DNA from: Agapanthus africanus
Taxonomy: Eukaryota > Streptophyta > Magnoliopsida > Asparagales > Amaryllidaceae
DNA: 64,000 nt
Assembly: GCA_030015575.1 (NCBI GenBank)
Contig: JASDDO010000018.1
Location: 229,261,138 to 229,325,137, forward strand
Reading direction: 5' to 3'
Position numbers and translations under genes: made by a program. The notes beneath the pieces are model-generated. The model did not search any database. It was given only the letters and a program-made list of their open reading frames with translations, and was not told the origin of the DNA. Each line of letters begins with the position of its first letter. Position 1 is the first letter of the stretch. Positions 35,279 to 47,529 of this stretch are shown piece after piece.

Positions 35279-35296
35279 TCCCCGGCAACGGCGCCA
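35279..35296 (-). other. ATH primer-binding site, tRNA-Asp type
   Basis: The minus strand reads TGGCGCCGTTGCCGGGGA, the plant Gypsy site usually assigned to tRNA-Asp, two bases inside the 5' LTR. It fixes the minus orientation. Confidence 0.92.
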
Positions 35297-35298
35297 TT

Positions 35299-36695
35299 CG
35301 ATTAAGATAGGTTTTGTCGATCAAAAATAAGTTACCGCAATCAAGAACGGCGTCGCATGTAGCTAGCCGGTGAATACGGGTCGGTCCACAGGGATGTTGT
35401 AATTCTCCTTAAAGTTCTTACGAGCTAATTCCAAATGGTGTTTGGTCTTTTAATTAGATCTAAAAACGAAGTTGTGTTCTACTAGGATTAGAAACTTGCT
35501 AGGATTATGTTTAGGTAAAGTTTGGTAAACAAAGATCTACACCTCTTTCTAATGCCTTAATTTAGATTTCATATTAGGGGTTATGGTAAATTTTAATAAA
35601 GGGGATTAGGATGACCGGGAAGATGTTTCTTCCTCTAGATCCTTGTCCTTCTTTTCTTAACCTTTACCTTAACCTCCATGGAAAACTAATAACTCCGGTC
35701 TTTTATACTACGGATCACCGTTACCTCGAGGGTAGAGTGCCGTAGGGAGCGGAAGATGAAAGTATGCATGGAGTCCTAATGTTCATAATAGATTGGCAAG
35801 AAAAAAGATGAGAGATTTTCATCTCTCAAACCCTTCCCTATTCCTAACCCCAACAAGCGAGGAAACTACTCGCTCATCGAGGGATTTACAAAAGACATGA
35901 TTTTTATTTGAAGTTTTGATTAAAGAGATGAAAGATAGATCTACGGCAAGTTAATAAAATTCTAAACTATATTAAACTAGGGCAAGAAAAGAATTTACCT
36001 AAGGCAGGAATTAAAATTAGAACTAGGCCAGAAAAATAACCTACTTACGATTGATGCACTCCAATCTTCAAAGAAAACAGAATTTTATTGATGAATAGAG
36101 GCATAGGGAAAATACAATGGTTTGGGTTCTGTTTATAGGACATAGAAACCCTAGGGTTACAGTTGATTCGCATGTCTGCAATTACAAATTTGCCCTTAGG
36201 TCAACTTTTCAGTGCCGCCCAACATTTTGCTAAAAAATCCTCGAAGTACGGGCTTCTTCTGGCCGCGGAACCGCGGCATTGGCAGGCTTGGGCCGCGGTT
36301 CCGCGGCTCTTTGATGACATCATCTTATCATATTTTGTGGGATGCTTCCTGGTTCTTTGGGCTTGTTATTTCTTTATTTCTTTTCTCTGTTTGGCTTCTG
36401 GGTTTTCTCCAGATCTTTCAGTGAAAACTTGTAGTGGTCTTTTAACCGTTTGCTTTGACATTTTGGACCTTGCATTGCCTTGTTGATCGTGAACTGTTCT
36501 TCGTCTAGGCTTGACTAGGATCCTTCTATTTGTTGGTCAAAAGTCCCTTTTTGTATCATCTTTTGTCTTTTTCACTGTTTTCGCTTCAAGAACCTGTAAC
36601 CTGTACTATGTAGCAAACATGCGTCAAAAGCACCTATTTTTGTTGTAAAATGCATAAGAATGGGGAATATAAGATGCAATATTATGATATGAACA
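35299..36695 (-). repeat. ATH 5' LTR (1397 bp)
   Basis: It repeats 15849-17246 with about 34 differences. It begins CGATTAAG where the partner has TGATTAAG, so one terminal base changed, and it ends ATGAACA before TSD GCCGC. It contains the intact GC hairpin at 36262-36307. Confidence 0.94.
36262..36307 (-). other. GC-rich hairpin in ATH LTR
   Basis: GCCGCGGAACCGCGGC and GCCGCGGTTCCGCGGC are perfect 16-bp complements around a 14-base loop. The core matches the Copia leader hairpins although the elements belong to different superfamilies. Confidence 0.9.
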
Positions 36696-36700
36696 GCCGC

Positions 36701-37766
36701 ATCCCGAGATGCCGTCGACGAAGTGCACTAAGGCAGAACACCGCTGCCGCGAGCACCCGAACGGATGCTTTTGGCGACGGGGTTCTCCTACAGTCACTTG
36801 GTCGGGGCTATGGGGTGTGGCTGTCTATTAAGTTTACCCGGCGAGTATCCGCGTAGGCTATGTGATTGCGACGGACTTCTGATCGCATCAAAATCCCGTG
36901 GCAACCGATCAAATGAGACTAAACTGCTAAATTTACAACATTCAAATTAGTTATCTTATAACTACCCGTGCATTCCAAATATTGTATCACGTTCCAGATA
37001 AATAGACAATGTTAAACTTTCCGATCGAATAAACAAACACCCAAGATTTCCCAGATAGCTCAACACTTGAGCAGAGTTCAAAAAATATCCATCACATGCC
37101 ACAGTACCAATGGTCCAGCCGTAGAAGGGTCAAGCCAACACCTCACATGTGGCAACGCTGTACTGCCCCAAACCCTAAGGTTCAGAGGCGGTGCAGACGG
37201 TCACATAATCGAGTTAAGGTTTGTGTTCTTCTAGAGGGTCCACCGCGTTACTTGCATGATTTTCCGGAAGTTTCAAACTCGAGAAAAAATCCAACTTTTG
37301 AAAAATTTTCCGACAGGGGAAAAGGTGAGTTATTGATATCCGTTCGAACTTTTTAACAGTTTCTAAAATTATCCGGAAAAAACTAAATGAAGTTATACTT
37401 TCCGATCGAATCAACGAGCTCCCAATTCAACCCAGAAAACTCAACACTTAAGTATAATTAAAAATACCCAGAAATATGAGGAATCACCTACGGACATTAC
37501 TGTGTAAAATTCAAACCATAATCCCACTGTAGCGCCGCGAAACCGCCGCGCAAGCCTTGGTACAACCGCAGTTTCGCAGCCCTTTAAGCGATTTAATGGA
37601 TCGTATTTTACACACATCCTTAGAATTCCCTGCTGATTTTTTTGAGCATTTTTAATATGAGAAATGTCAACTCTTTGAAAAATTTCCAGAAAAGGGTATA
37701 AACCGGGTATTCGGAGTTCGATCAGATTTTAAACTTCGCCCAGACTTCGCCTAAAGCTCTAGCTTA
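36701..37766 (-). other. E2 leader, upstream part
   Basis: It resumes the E2 sequence after ATH and matches E1 near 2148-3200 in inverted orientation. A GC hairpin sits at 37534-37580: on the RNA strand GCTGCGAAACTGC pairs with GCGGTTTCGCGGC using G-U pairs. No coding region was recognised. Confidence 0.75.
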
Positions 37767-37778
37767 GCTCTGATACCA
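37767..37778 (-). other. E2 primer-binding site, initiator tRNA-Met
   Basis: The minus strand reads TGGTATCAGAGC, one base inside the LTR. Confidence 0.94.
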
Positions 37779-37779
37779 C

Positions 37780-39961
37780 TGTAGGGTTACTAGGCATACG
37801 CACAAAATTCTATAAGGCATCAACCATGCCCGATTTAAAATTTAGCCGTGCCGAACAACCCAAAGCCGGATCTTTAAACTAGATATTAAGCGAAAACAAG
37901 CATGTTAAACACTTTAACACTAAGTGAGAGGGATTACAACCTTTGTAGATCCGGTCCTTCACTTCATAAGCTCCGTGTTGTGGTCCCTTCGCTGTGATCA
38001 TCAAGTTCCGGACTCTCGAGAGGCTCCACGAAGAGAAAGATGCAAGCTTTCTTCCGATCTTCGATAACAAAGATGATCTACCTTGAAGTTTCATTAACAC
38101 AAGCTCTCACTCACTAAATGAAGTGAGCACCCTCATATAAATGGCAAGGATAGATGAGAATGATGAAGTAGGAATTTAGCTCTCTTTTGTTTTCAATTAC
38201 TCACTACATATCATCACTTAGCAAAAAGCTAGAAAGTTTTTTCCAAGGAAGAAGAAGAAGAAGAATATACCATTCCATTTGTGATGAATAATGAAAGTTA
38301 TGAATGAAGTTAGAAATGCAACCATGGTCAATGTAACCTTTGTAGAGATTTAACTAGGGCTAGGGTTTGGGTTGAGTTAAAGATGAGTCACTTAAAATAT
38401 CAACACGAATATCTTTTCCAAAACAAAAAAGAAAGCTTCTAAAAACTTCTAGAAAAGCTTAACCCAAATCAAACCCTAACTATGTTTAATCTCCACTAAA
38501 CATGTTGCATTAATAACCACATCATGTTACAATATTATATATGACATATACAATATTTATTGTAACAAAATAAAATAATACAATTAACATATATCGCATA
38601 TATATCAATGTATTACCCGAGTGAGAAAAAGAATCTTTTAGTAAGCTATTATCAGTTAATGTAATTTAATATATCAAATATATAATCATTAAATTATCGA
38701 ATCAACACTTGATCCGATAATCCGGTTATTTCACAAATAACCGACTAATATAATCTGTATCAGTTCATCGAATCAACACTTGATCCGATGACCTGGCTAT
38801 ATCACATATACCCGGCCGATATCTCATATCGCGAGAATCTAATACGGTATCGCATACATGCATCATTCTCGGTCCCGCACATATATATATGTGCTCCTAC
38901 TCCGTTTTGCCTGAGCCAAGAAACCTCTGTGCAGGACTCTAAAGAATCGTCAATATGCCGGCAGTAGGTGATGATCATATCAAACACCCACAAGCTGCAA
39001 GCGGTCTGCTAAACGTAACAGACACCCAGGTATTGAGCGCTCAGAAGATCAACAAGCAAGCCTGTACATTCTCCTGTGAATCAATCAGTAACACTCCCGT
39101 ACAGTCCGGTCTCGTCATCTGATATGTCGCATATCTCGCCTAGGGGTTGTAAACGTCAGACCACAGTAGCTCGATAAGTTGTGTCGATATGAGGTCTATA
39201 ACAGTTCGAGAAACTACTGATAACAATTACCAGTAAATCTCAGCAATCCTGGCCAGGGATTTCCAGTTATAGCCAATCGAACACAGCGCAACATCAACTC
39301 CCTATCCCGGGAGAGACGAATCCCCTCCTATCGCTCATTACCTCCATATGATTCGGGACTGTACCCAAAAGCCACCATTTTGCACGCCCTCTTGGACATG
39401 GTATGATGTAAATCAAAGCACAGTGGGAATCACACAAGACTCTATGACGATCTCGGGTCAACAGACTACTCTGTACCAGTGTCATCGGAGAACTGCCATC
39501 TGACGTGAGGTATAATACCATCTGGGAGTTCTCGGTGAGTCCGTCCAGTGTACCCAGTCTCTACTAAGCACCCGTACACCATCCTTGATGTCAAACACCG
39601 ATGGATATGGGATCATCCATCGCCCATCATATGGGTCAAGATGCGTATATGCTAGTCTACTCTGGTGTATCGATGCCCTGTCTCGATACACCCTCGACTA
39701 GGAACAGTTATAGGATGTGCTCGTCGACTACCGTGGCCCCACTAGTATGATCTCATCATAGTCCCAGTAGTCGAGTACACATCCTCAGGGCTTTATCAAC
39801 ATGTAACATAGAGACAATCAGAGTACATGTTAAGATAAAGTACAACCAGATAGCATACTATCATGTCGAGCGAGAAGGTCCTCCCTATATATGTCCAAGC
39901 ATCCACTACAATATACATCGTATGTACAGTAATATCCTCTAGGGCATACATATAACTAACA
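37780..39961 (-). repeat. E2 5' LTR, complete, 2182 bp
   Basis: It is inverted relative to the E1 LTRs and clearly the same family. Plus-strand ends are TGTAGGG and CTAACA. Repeated hairpins with GAATCAACACTTGAT lie near 38695-38790. The next bases, TCTAC (39962-39966), are the expected target site in the E3 LTR. Confidence 0.92.
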
Positions 39962-40461
39962 TCTACAAGGCTCCTCTTTGAGTTGAACGACCCACCTTCG
40001 TGATCTTCACGCCAAAGACGATCCACCCGAAGTCCCTCTAGCCCAGCTAACTCTACACTAAACTCCTTTAGTGTAGCAAACACACCACACCAAATTACAA
40101 GTTTGGTGTGGGATGGTAAAATAGGGGATGTTAAAAGCTCACAAGATTGTGTTCAAGCTTCATGATTCACATCTCATGTGAGGGTTGAAGCTTGAACCAT
40201 GACATTTGAAGAGGAAGTGAAGCTAGAGACCAACCATGGAGCAACTCAAGAAAAATGGCTAAGTGTTGAGAATGGGACTAGAATGAATGGAAAATCTTGA
40301 CCCCCACTCATTCAAGCTTAGAATTTTGCAATATAAAATTGCGACCATGCTTGAATAATGAGTCAAGATGAATAAACAAAAATAAATCCCATGCTTCCAA
40401 CCATGCTCTCATTTTCTACCTCATTTCTATTTTTCTCAAAAATTGAAAATCAGGCCATGCT

Positions 40462-40498
<37 letters not shown>

Positions 40499-41900
40499 GA
40501 TTATTATTATTATACATATATATAGATATATATATATAATGAAGAATAATTAGTGAGCTAATGATATTAGTTAAGATATAATTATATCACATATAATGTA
40601 TATCACATTATTAAATCAACACTTGATTTAATAATCCGGTTATATCACATATGACCGACTAATATCATTCATCTGTATATCACATTATCAAATCAACACT
40701 TGATTCGACAATCTGGTTATATCATATATAACCGAACCGATAAAAGATAACTGCCAGATTACAATACGGTATCACATACACGTATTTAATCGGCCCCACA
40801 CACATATCACATATGTGTCTTACTTCGTTTCGCTTGAACCAGGAAACTTCTGTGTGGGACTCTAAAGACTCGTCAATATGCCAGCAGTAGGTGATGATCA
40901 CATCAATCACCTACAAGCCGTCAGCGGTACTAGCTGGACGTAACGGCTAACTGGGTATTAAGTGATATGAAGATCAACAAGCAAGCTCGTCCATACTCTC
41001 CATAAAGCCTATCAGTAACACTACCATACAGTCCGGTCTCTTCGTCTGATATGTCACATATCATGTCTAGGGATGGTAATCGTCAGACCCCAGTAACATG
41101 CTAAGTCATGCTAATGTCTGGCCTATAACGGTTTGAGAAACTACTGATAACACTTATCAGTAAATCTCATAAACAGCCCTGGCCAGGGACTTCCAGTTAT
41201 ATCCAATCGAGCATAGCGCAACATCAACCCCCAATACCGGGAGAAACGAAGCCCCTCCTATCGCTCATTGCCTCCATGCGACTCGGGACTGTACCGAAAA
41301 TCCACCTATTTGCACGTCTCCTTTCAGCGTGGTAGGGAGGAAATCAAAGCACAGTGGGAGCCGCACAAGACTCTATGACGATCTCGGGTCTACATACTAA
41401 CCTGTACCATTGTCACCAGAGGACTGATATCTGACGATAGGTATACTACCTAATAGGAGTCCTCGGTGAGTCCTGTTCAGTGTACCCAGTCTCCACTGAG
41501 CACCTGTATACCATCTTTGATGTCAAACACCAATGGATGTGGGATCATCCATCGCCCATCATATGGGTCAAAAAGCGTATACGCCAGTCTACTCTGGAAT
41601 ATCGATGCCCTATCTCGATATACCCTCGACTAGGAACAATTAAAGGATTTACTTTTGGACCACCGTGGCCCTACTAGTATGATCTCATCATAGTCCTGGT
41701 AGTCAAGTACATATCCTAAGGGCTTTATCAACATGTAAGAGACAGACAATATAAATACCAGTCTACACATTAAGATAAAGGTAACCATATAGCATACTAT
41801 CTTGTCGAACATGAAAGTCCTCTCTATATATGTCCAAGAATCCACTATAATATACATCATATGTACAATAATATCCTCTACGGCATAAATATAACTAACA
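39962..41900 (-). repeat. E3 3' LTR, cut by E2
   Basis: Positions 39962-40272 match 57573-57881, and 41200-41900 is a diverged match to the E2 LTR. It ends CTAACA before the inverted purine tract (ATCTCCCACTTG). Hairpins TTAAATCAACACTTGATTTAA (about 40615) and TCAAATCAACACTTGATTCGA (about 40690) lie near 40605-40740. Confidence 0.88.
40464..40514. repeat. ATT microsatellite
   Basis: This is a run of ATT trinucleotides with one interruption (GATT at about 40499), followed by AT dinucleotides to about 40540. It lies inside the E3 3' LTR. Confidence 0.95.
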
Positions 41901-41998
41901 ATCTCCCACTTGCACTAAGGCCAGTTGTTGTACTATCTCATACCCAACGTCCCAAAAGTCTCTTGAATAGCATCTGGGGGATGGCCTCGGTGAGTGGA
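41901..41998 (-). other. E3 interior end beside E4
   Basis: It holds the inverted purine tract ATCTCCCACTTGCA and the last RNase H-side bases. The final GTGGA (41994-41998) is the E4 target site, repeated at 51609-51613, where E3 resumes. Confidence 0.88.
41994..41998. repeat. Target-site duplication of E4, GTGGA
   Basis: GTGGA at 41994-41998 and 51609-51613 directly flanks E4. The uninterrupted target GAGTGGATCCGC is seen in the E2 copy near 11093-11104. Confidence 0.92.
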
Positions 41999-44088
41999 TG
42001 TTGGAGATAATGCCCTCAAAGTCAATTATTGGATCGCAGGTACGTGATTGCAATGATTGAGGCATGACCTATACCGATATGACATTCTTGCTCGTGATTA
42101 TAGTATGCTATCTGGTTTTTCTTTATCATCGTATACATGCTTTAGTTCGCTATTGCATGTTGATAGAGCCCATAGGATTCTTGCTTGACTACCAGCAGTA
42201 TGATGGCGATCATATACATGGGAGCTGGGGTCTGTAAGCACATCCTTAAAAGTGTCCCTAGTCGTGGGAGTTTCGAGACAGGGCATCGATACTCCAGAGT
42301 AGACTAGTGTATACAGTCGAGACCCCGACGAGGGGCGATGGCTGGTCTCACAAGCCATTGGTGTTAGTTGGTTCACCTAAGATATATACAGGTGCTCATT
42401 GGGTTATGAGTACACCGGACAGGACTCGCCGGGAACATGCTAGTTGGTATTATACATATCGTCAGATATCAGTTCCCTGGTGACATGTGTACAGGTTAGT
42501 TCATCGACCTGAGGTCGTCATTTGTCTCGTGTGAGTTCCCACTGTGCTATGATTTCTACCTTACCACGGCTCAAAGGAGTCGTGCAAACAGGTCTTCTTT
42601 GGGTACAGTCCCGAGCCACATGGAGGCAAGTGAGCGGATCGGCAGGGGATTCGTCTCTCCCGGTATTGTGGGTGAGATCGCGCTGTGTCTGGGAGAGCCA
42701 TTACACAAAGCCCTCGGCCGAGGCAGGAGATTTACTGTTAGAGACTCCAGTAGTATCTCAGGGTGTTCTGGGCCACTCTCTGACATGACTTATACTGCTA
42801 TTGGGGGTCTGACGTTACCAGCCCCTAGGCCGATATGCGATACTCATAGACGAACGGACCGGACTGTATGATATTGTCACTGTTAGGCTCAGTAGGGTTT
42901 ATGGATGAGTTCGGTCGTTAGCTTCCCTTCCAATCAATACATAGGCAACCGTTACGTACAGCTTATACCTCTGACGTGCTAGTGGTTATACCCAGTGCCA
43001 TTGCGTTGATGAGTCATTAGAGTCCTCCACAGACAGTTTCCCAAGTTCGGGCGAAACGTTGTAGAGGCCGTATGGTTTTATGGCAAGGTTCGGAAAATGC
43101 ACGTGCGTTTTCGCACGTGTCATTTTTCGGGCAGATAATACTGGTCGGCTTTGGTTTAAGCCGGGTCCGAGTATTATGCTGTTTAGATATAATATCTTTG
43201 TCTCAGTTGCATTTGTATTCGGTCGTAATACAAATGCGGGTATGTTTATACTAATACGGGGTTATCCTGAAATTCGTTTCAGGATTACTTTTGGAAGTTG
43301 CCAGTTTCCAGTTTTCTATCGGCCGTATTTAACATTCGGTTAAATGCGGATTTATCTTTTCTTGATGAGGTGAGTCAGTGTTCTAGAAGGTTCTAGAGAG
43401 GGTGACAAGGCTTGTGAGTCATTCGGTCATTAATGGTGCATTTAATGACAAGGTGACTAGGTTAATTGTGATTGGTTAGCTTTTAATGTGTTCATACATG
43501 GTGTATAATGACTCATCCTCTTCATTATTGTTATGGTGACCCTCCCCTCTCCTACACTCACCTCCCCTCTCTACAAATATGGCCGGCCATTCTTTTGTGA
43601 AAAATCATGGTTGTTAATTGAAAAAAAGATATAAGTTTTGGTGCATAGAAATTAGATGTGATCGATTTCTCATTTCCATTCGATCCAAAAGGCAACTTCC
43701 ATAACCGTTCGTCCATAGCCTTGGACGTAAGGAGACAAAGTGTACTACTCATTCTCTACTTCATCTTGGTCGTCTTTTTTAGCAAACTTGACGACCGAGT
43801 TGCCTCGGTTCAGAGGCGGGAGCCCGTTTAAAGATCCGTCGACGTGGTGCCACCTGGACGAGAAGACTGGAGATTCCGGAGATTGGAGCAGCCGCAACAA
43901 AACGTGGGATGATGGTTGAAGACCGAAGGACTCGGATCATTCGGTATAACATTTCTACCCATTTGTAATTTGTTAGCTTAGCTTTAATGGCAGATCCGGG
44001 TTATAGTACACGATAGCACCAGTTGTAAAAAGTTTTTGTTACGCATTTGGCGTCTGTTAGACGGCCGGGGCGCTACCGTGGACTTACA
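41999..44088 (+). repeat. E4 5' LTR
   Basis: It is 2090 bp, TGTTGG to CTTACA, collinear with 49521-51608 and closely similar to the E5 LTRs. The G-box hairpin is at 43100-43119. Confidence 0.94.
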
Positions 44089-44089
44089 G

Positions 44090-44101
44090 TGGTATCAGGG
44101 C
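44090..44101 (+). other. E4 primer-binding site, one mismatch
   Basis: It reads TGGTATCAGGGC; the other copies read TGGTATCAGAGC. The mismatch may have arisen after insertion. Confidence 0.9.
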
Positions 44102-46405
44102 CTCACCATTAAGCTATACTAACTTGTGCTAACACGTTTAAAATATCGATCGAACGGAATTTCGAAAATCACTTTTTTCAGTGCAAAACTTTCTGTCGAT
44201 TTTAAACAGTGTCTAAAAATTATTTTTCACATCTCAGAAAGTTGAGCAGGGTTTTCTAAGCAAACTGCAAAAGGTTGGTCACGTGATCCTACAGTATCAC
44301 CGCGGATCCACGGTCAAACCTAGGGTTTGACCGCGCATCCGCGGCAAGATTGTTGGAACAGTGATCCAAATTTTTTTACAGTAGCTTATTCACAGGAAAT
44401 TGTGGCTTTTGGTAATATTTGTTTGGGCCCACATTTTGTTGCTATACAACAGATGTACGTGGGGCCCAGTTCGGGAAATTTAGTCGATCGAAATTTTAAA
44501 TTTGTTAGTATGCAGTATTTACATTATATCTCCGACCGGGAATGTCATTTGATCGGTAAACCGCGTCTGATTGCTATAGTTCTTTTAGACGGGTTTGCGA
44601 ACGTGACATTCGCGTTGATATTCTGTGTTGTGCTGTGTTGTTGCGGATATGTCGTGGTGGATAGCAGGGTGCAATGATAGTGCAGTTTGGATTTATTTGT
44701 ACAGTTGATATTGCGGGGCGAGCGTCCAACATGTGGACTGCCGTCACTGCCTGTTTCTATAATATTCTTTTTGGGGCACGACCGGGTAGAGGTCGATGTA
44801 CCCGTTGTACATATTTTTATTTTTGTACTAGGTTTATCCCGCGAAGGAGTGCACGGATAGCCGGATTATGGAAGGCAACGGGTCCGTATCTCATGGCTAT
44901 GAGAGGCAGAGGGACCTCGCTCTAGAATTGGTAGACTATTCGCCGCACTCGTAGGGGGTACAGGTTGACCCAAGGAGGGGTGCTCAATTTACCGGATTCC
45001 GTGAAGCTTCGGGTGTTCCATTCACTATGTTGTAGGGACTACCTCGCTTCAGGTTTTAGCGGGTAACTTGCCGCACCCGTAAGGGTCTAAGTTTCATTGC
45101 ACAGGCTATCCACACGACCAGGGGAACGTCGGGTTTCAGCAGAGGCTCTGTGAAACCCGGGGATCCCAAATTATCTGTATTGTTCTGTGATGCTTATTAC
45201 TTTTCTGTAATGTTGCATATTATCACGCCTGGAGTGATTATTGTATATTGGTATATATACTATTAGATGTTGTATATGTTTTACACCCGTGCTAGTCCAG
45301 GCCCCGCTCTGTCGTCAGTTAAGTAACCTAACGGGTGATGACGGGACCCAGTGGCGAATGCGGATGGCATATATGTACATTATATTTTCGTTCATTTCTG
45401 GTGTGATTGATTGATGGGACTGCATTGATTCTTATCAATGCAAGGATAAAAAAAACCTATATTTGATGTTGTTGGAACAAATTTTAAAAAGTATTATTAC
45501 AAAGATATTTCCTTTTGCTTTGCATCGCGGTATTCAGTTAGAATATCCTGCACCTCATTCGATGAGGCAAGGGCCGAGATCCCTTCACCGGGAGTGACCC
45601 CTTGGGCAGAAGTTTACGTCAGGGTAATAACTTTAATATAGTCGATTACAAGTTGCTTTGCATCGAGATATTCAGTTGGAATATCCTGCACCTCATTCCA
45701 CGAGGAAAGAGCCGAGATCCCTTCACCGGGAGTGACCTCTTTAGCAAAGGTTTTCGCCACTGTATTTTTATAAAAAGCTATCAGTTTCCTTCAACGAGAT
45801 CAAGTTCATTACGTTAAAGGTTTTTCGCCAAAAACCAGCCGTAGCCCTCCATCATGTCTTATGGATGGTCAGTAGTATTCAAGCTATGTTTGTTTGGCCA
45901 AAGTCAAGGCATAGTGTTTGGTAGTTGCTGGGTATTCATCTGTTGCGTAGATAGATGCGTTGGTTTGGGACAGTCGTATTACCTTGTTGGCCAAAGTCAA
46001 GGGTATGTATGGGTGGGTTCAAATTAACCTGGATGATGACGGGTAGAACTTGGCATGTGACTTATGATGGGTTGGCCAAAGTCACGATCATAAGAGCATG
46101 AGGCATAAATTAATATCGGGAGTTTCTAAAGAAACTGAAACTTGCCAAGTATGCGCATACCTTCTGGAGTGTGATAACTTGAGTGGCTTCCATCATGTTA
46201 TCATATGATGATAGTTGGATCCCGATTCTCACTGATGAATTAGTTTACTCTTCGGGTGATCCCACTAATTCTTCTTTCAGATTTGGAGAAGAATTTGAGA
46301 TAACAGTGGGAGGTTTCCTGATTAGATAAAATGATAATCATTCTGATCTAGGTTAGAGTGCACGCACAGTGTTTCTTTTCTCTCTCTCTCTTTGGCAGCG
46401 ACCTT
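44102..46405 (+). other. E4 leader with hairpins
   Basis: It is non-coding. GC hairpin at 44300-44344; diverged 150-bp duplication near 44820-45090; hairpin with GGGTTTCA/TGAAACCC near 45130-45160; two CCTCATTC hairpin units (about 45552-45566 and 45690-45704); repeated hairpins CTATG/CATAG (45894-45914) and CTTATGA/TCATAAG (46061-46094); CT tract ending in CAG (about 46374-46399). ORFs here are not conserved in E5. Confidence 0.7.
44300..44344 (+). other. GC-rich hairpin in E4 leader
   Basis: CCGCGGATCCACGGTCAAA faces TTTGACCGCGCATCCGCGG, two mismatches in 19. Compared with E5, the eighth base A becomes T and its partner T becomes A, so this pair changed on both arms. Confidence 0.85.
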
Positions 46406-46489
46406 TGACCGACCCTAGACTATGACTCAGTGACCAAGTTGACCGAACCTTCTTAAAATACTGTCTTTTGGATTGTCCGAGTTGCATAA

Positions 46490-47190
46490 GTCATTGTCGC
46501 TCCTTCTTTTACCTTTTGTATTTCTCAGAACACCTCGTATTACTACGGATATCCATTTCCATTGGATAGATCTATCGTATGGTTATATACGAACTCGAAG
46601 GGACTTCTTCGAGGATGAATCCAGGTTCAGGAGAAATAGAATTAGTTTATTCAGTTGCCTTTTATTATCACCTTCTCTCAGGTTGCGAGGGCTCCTTAGT
46701 TTAGGAGAGTACACCTATTACGCTTATTGGATAGTCTTATTCCAAACCATAGGCAGGTGCCGAAATGTAGGGAATGAAGAAAACCAATTAGTCTAAGCAG
46801 GGTATACAAAAGGTAAAAACTAAAGACAAAATGATAGGATTAGAAAGAGGGCAAAGTAAATTGCGACTGTTATCATTCACGACCAAACCACGTACTTCAT
46901 CGCCACTCCTATTTCACCTTTGTTTTTCCACAGTTCGGGAGAACTAGAATAAGATATTATTCAGTTGCCTTTTATCATCACCTTCTCTCAAGATACGAGT
47001 ACTCCTAGGATTAGGAGAGTACACCTATTATGTTTACTGGATAGTCTTCTTCCAAACCATAGGCTGGTGCCAAACGGTAGGGAAGGAAGAAAACCATTTA
47101 GCCTGACAATGCTGTACAGAAGGTAATGAATAAAGACAAATAAAGGGATTTGGAGAGATGGCAAAGGAAATATACGGTTAAAGTCATGAA
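46490..47190 (+). repeat. Tandem duplication in E4, second copy shortened
   Basis: It corresponds to 27245-28020 in E5. Copy one is about 46495-46900. Copy two starts near 46905 and lacks the part with TCCATCGTATGGTTATATACG. No protein was recognised. Confidence 0.7.
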
Positions 47191-47529
47191 TTGAGATTAT
47201 GGAAGAGGCATTACTAAGAAATACCAGGATACCCCTACGAAACATTTTCATGTTTCGGTGCATTGTTAAAGGAAAAACAGTTTTCCCGATTACATACTTA
47301 CTCCAGGATATGTATTTACCAGGTTTCATTCTCATATCTGTACGATTTTACAGATGATGAGTGGGAGTAAGTTATTGGGAATTAGGTGATCATCCTCATT
47401 ATATCGGAATTCGTAGTAATTAGTGATATTTGAGGAAATCGCCTTGGTACAGTTTTCAACCTACGATGCACAGGTTTAGAGTTATTCAACTCAGCGGACT
47501 AATACACAGTATTGTATGTTGTCCAATGT

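Larger units (their letters stand above)
15849..36695 (-). mobile_element. ATH: Ty3/Gypsy, Athila-like retrotransposon, split by E5
   Basis: On the minus strand the order is 5' LTR (35299-36695), primer site (35279-35296), leader, gag, pol, 3' non-coding region, purine tract and 3' LTR (15849-17246). Removing E5 and one TSD copy (9597 bp, divisible by 3) leaves gag and pol in one frame from 34173 to 18760, about 1,938 codons. The tRNA-Asp-type primer site, the DLGAS protease, FMDDF RT and the gag text (PHF, PKFHGLESED) fit the Athila/Tat branch. There is no env-like ORF. LTRs differ at about 34 sites (2.4%). Confidence 0.93.
10302..39961 (-). mobile_element. E2: Ty1/Copia LTR retrotransposon, split by ATH
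   Basis: On the minus strand the order is 5' LTR (37780-39961), primer site (37767-37778), leader (36701-37766 and 13840-15848), pol remnant (11000-13835), purine tract (10973-10983) and the first 671 bases of the 3' LTR (10302-10972). ATH (15849-36695) splits the leader. Without it the interior is about 5955 bp, nearly the same as the 5960 bp of E1, so both belong to one family. The 3' LTR is cut at 10302 by E1. The shared 671 bases of the two LTRs differ at about 25 sites (3.7%). Confidence 0.9.
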
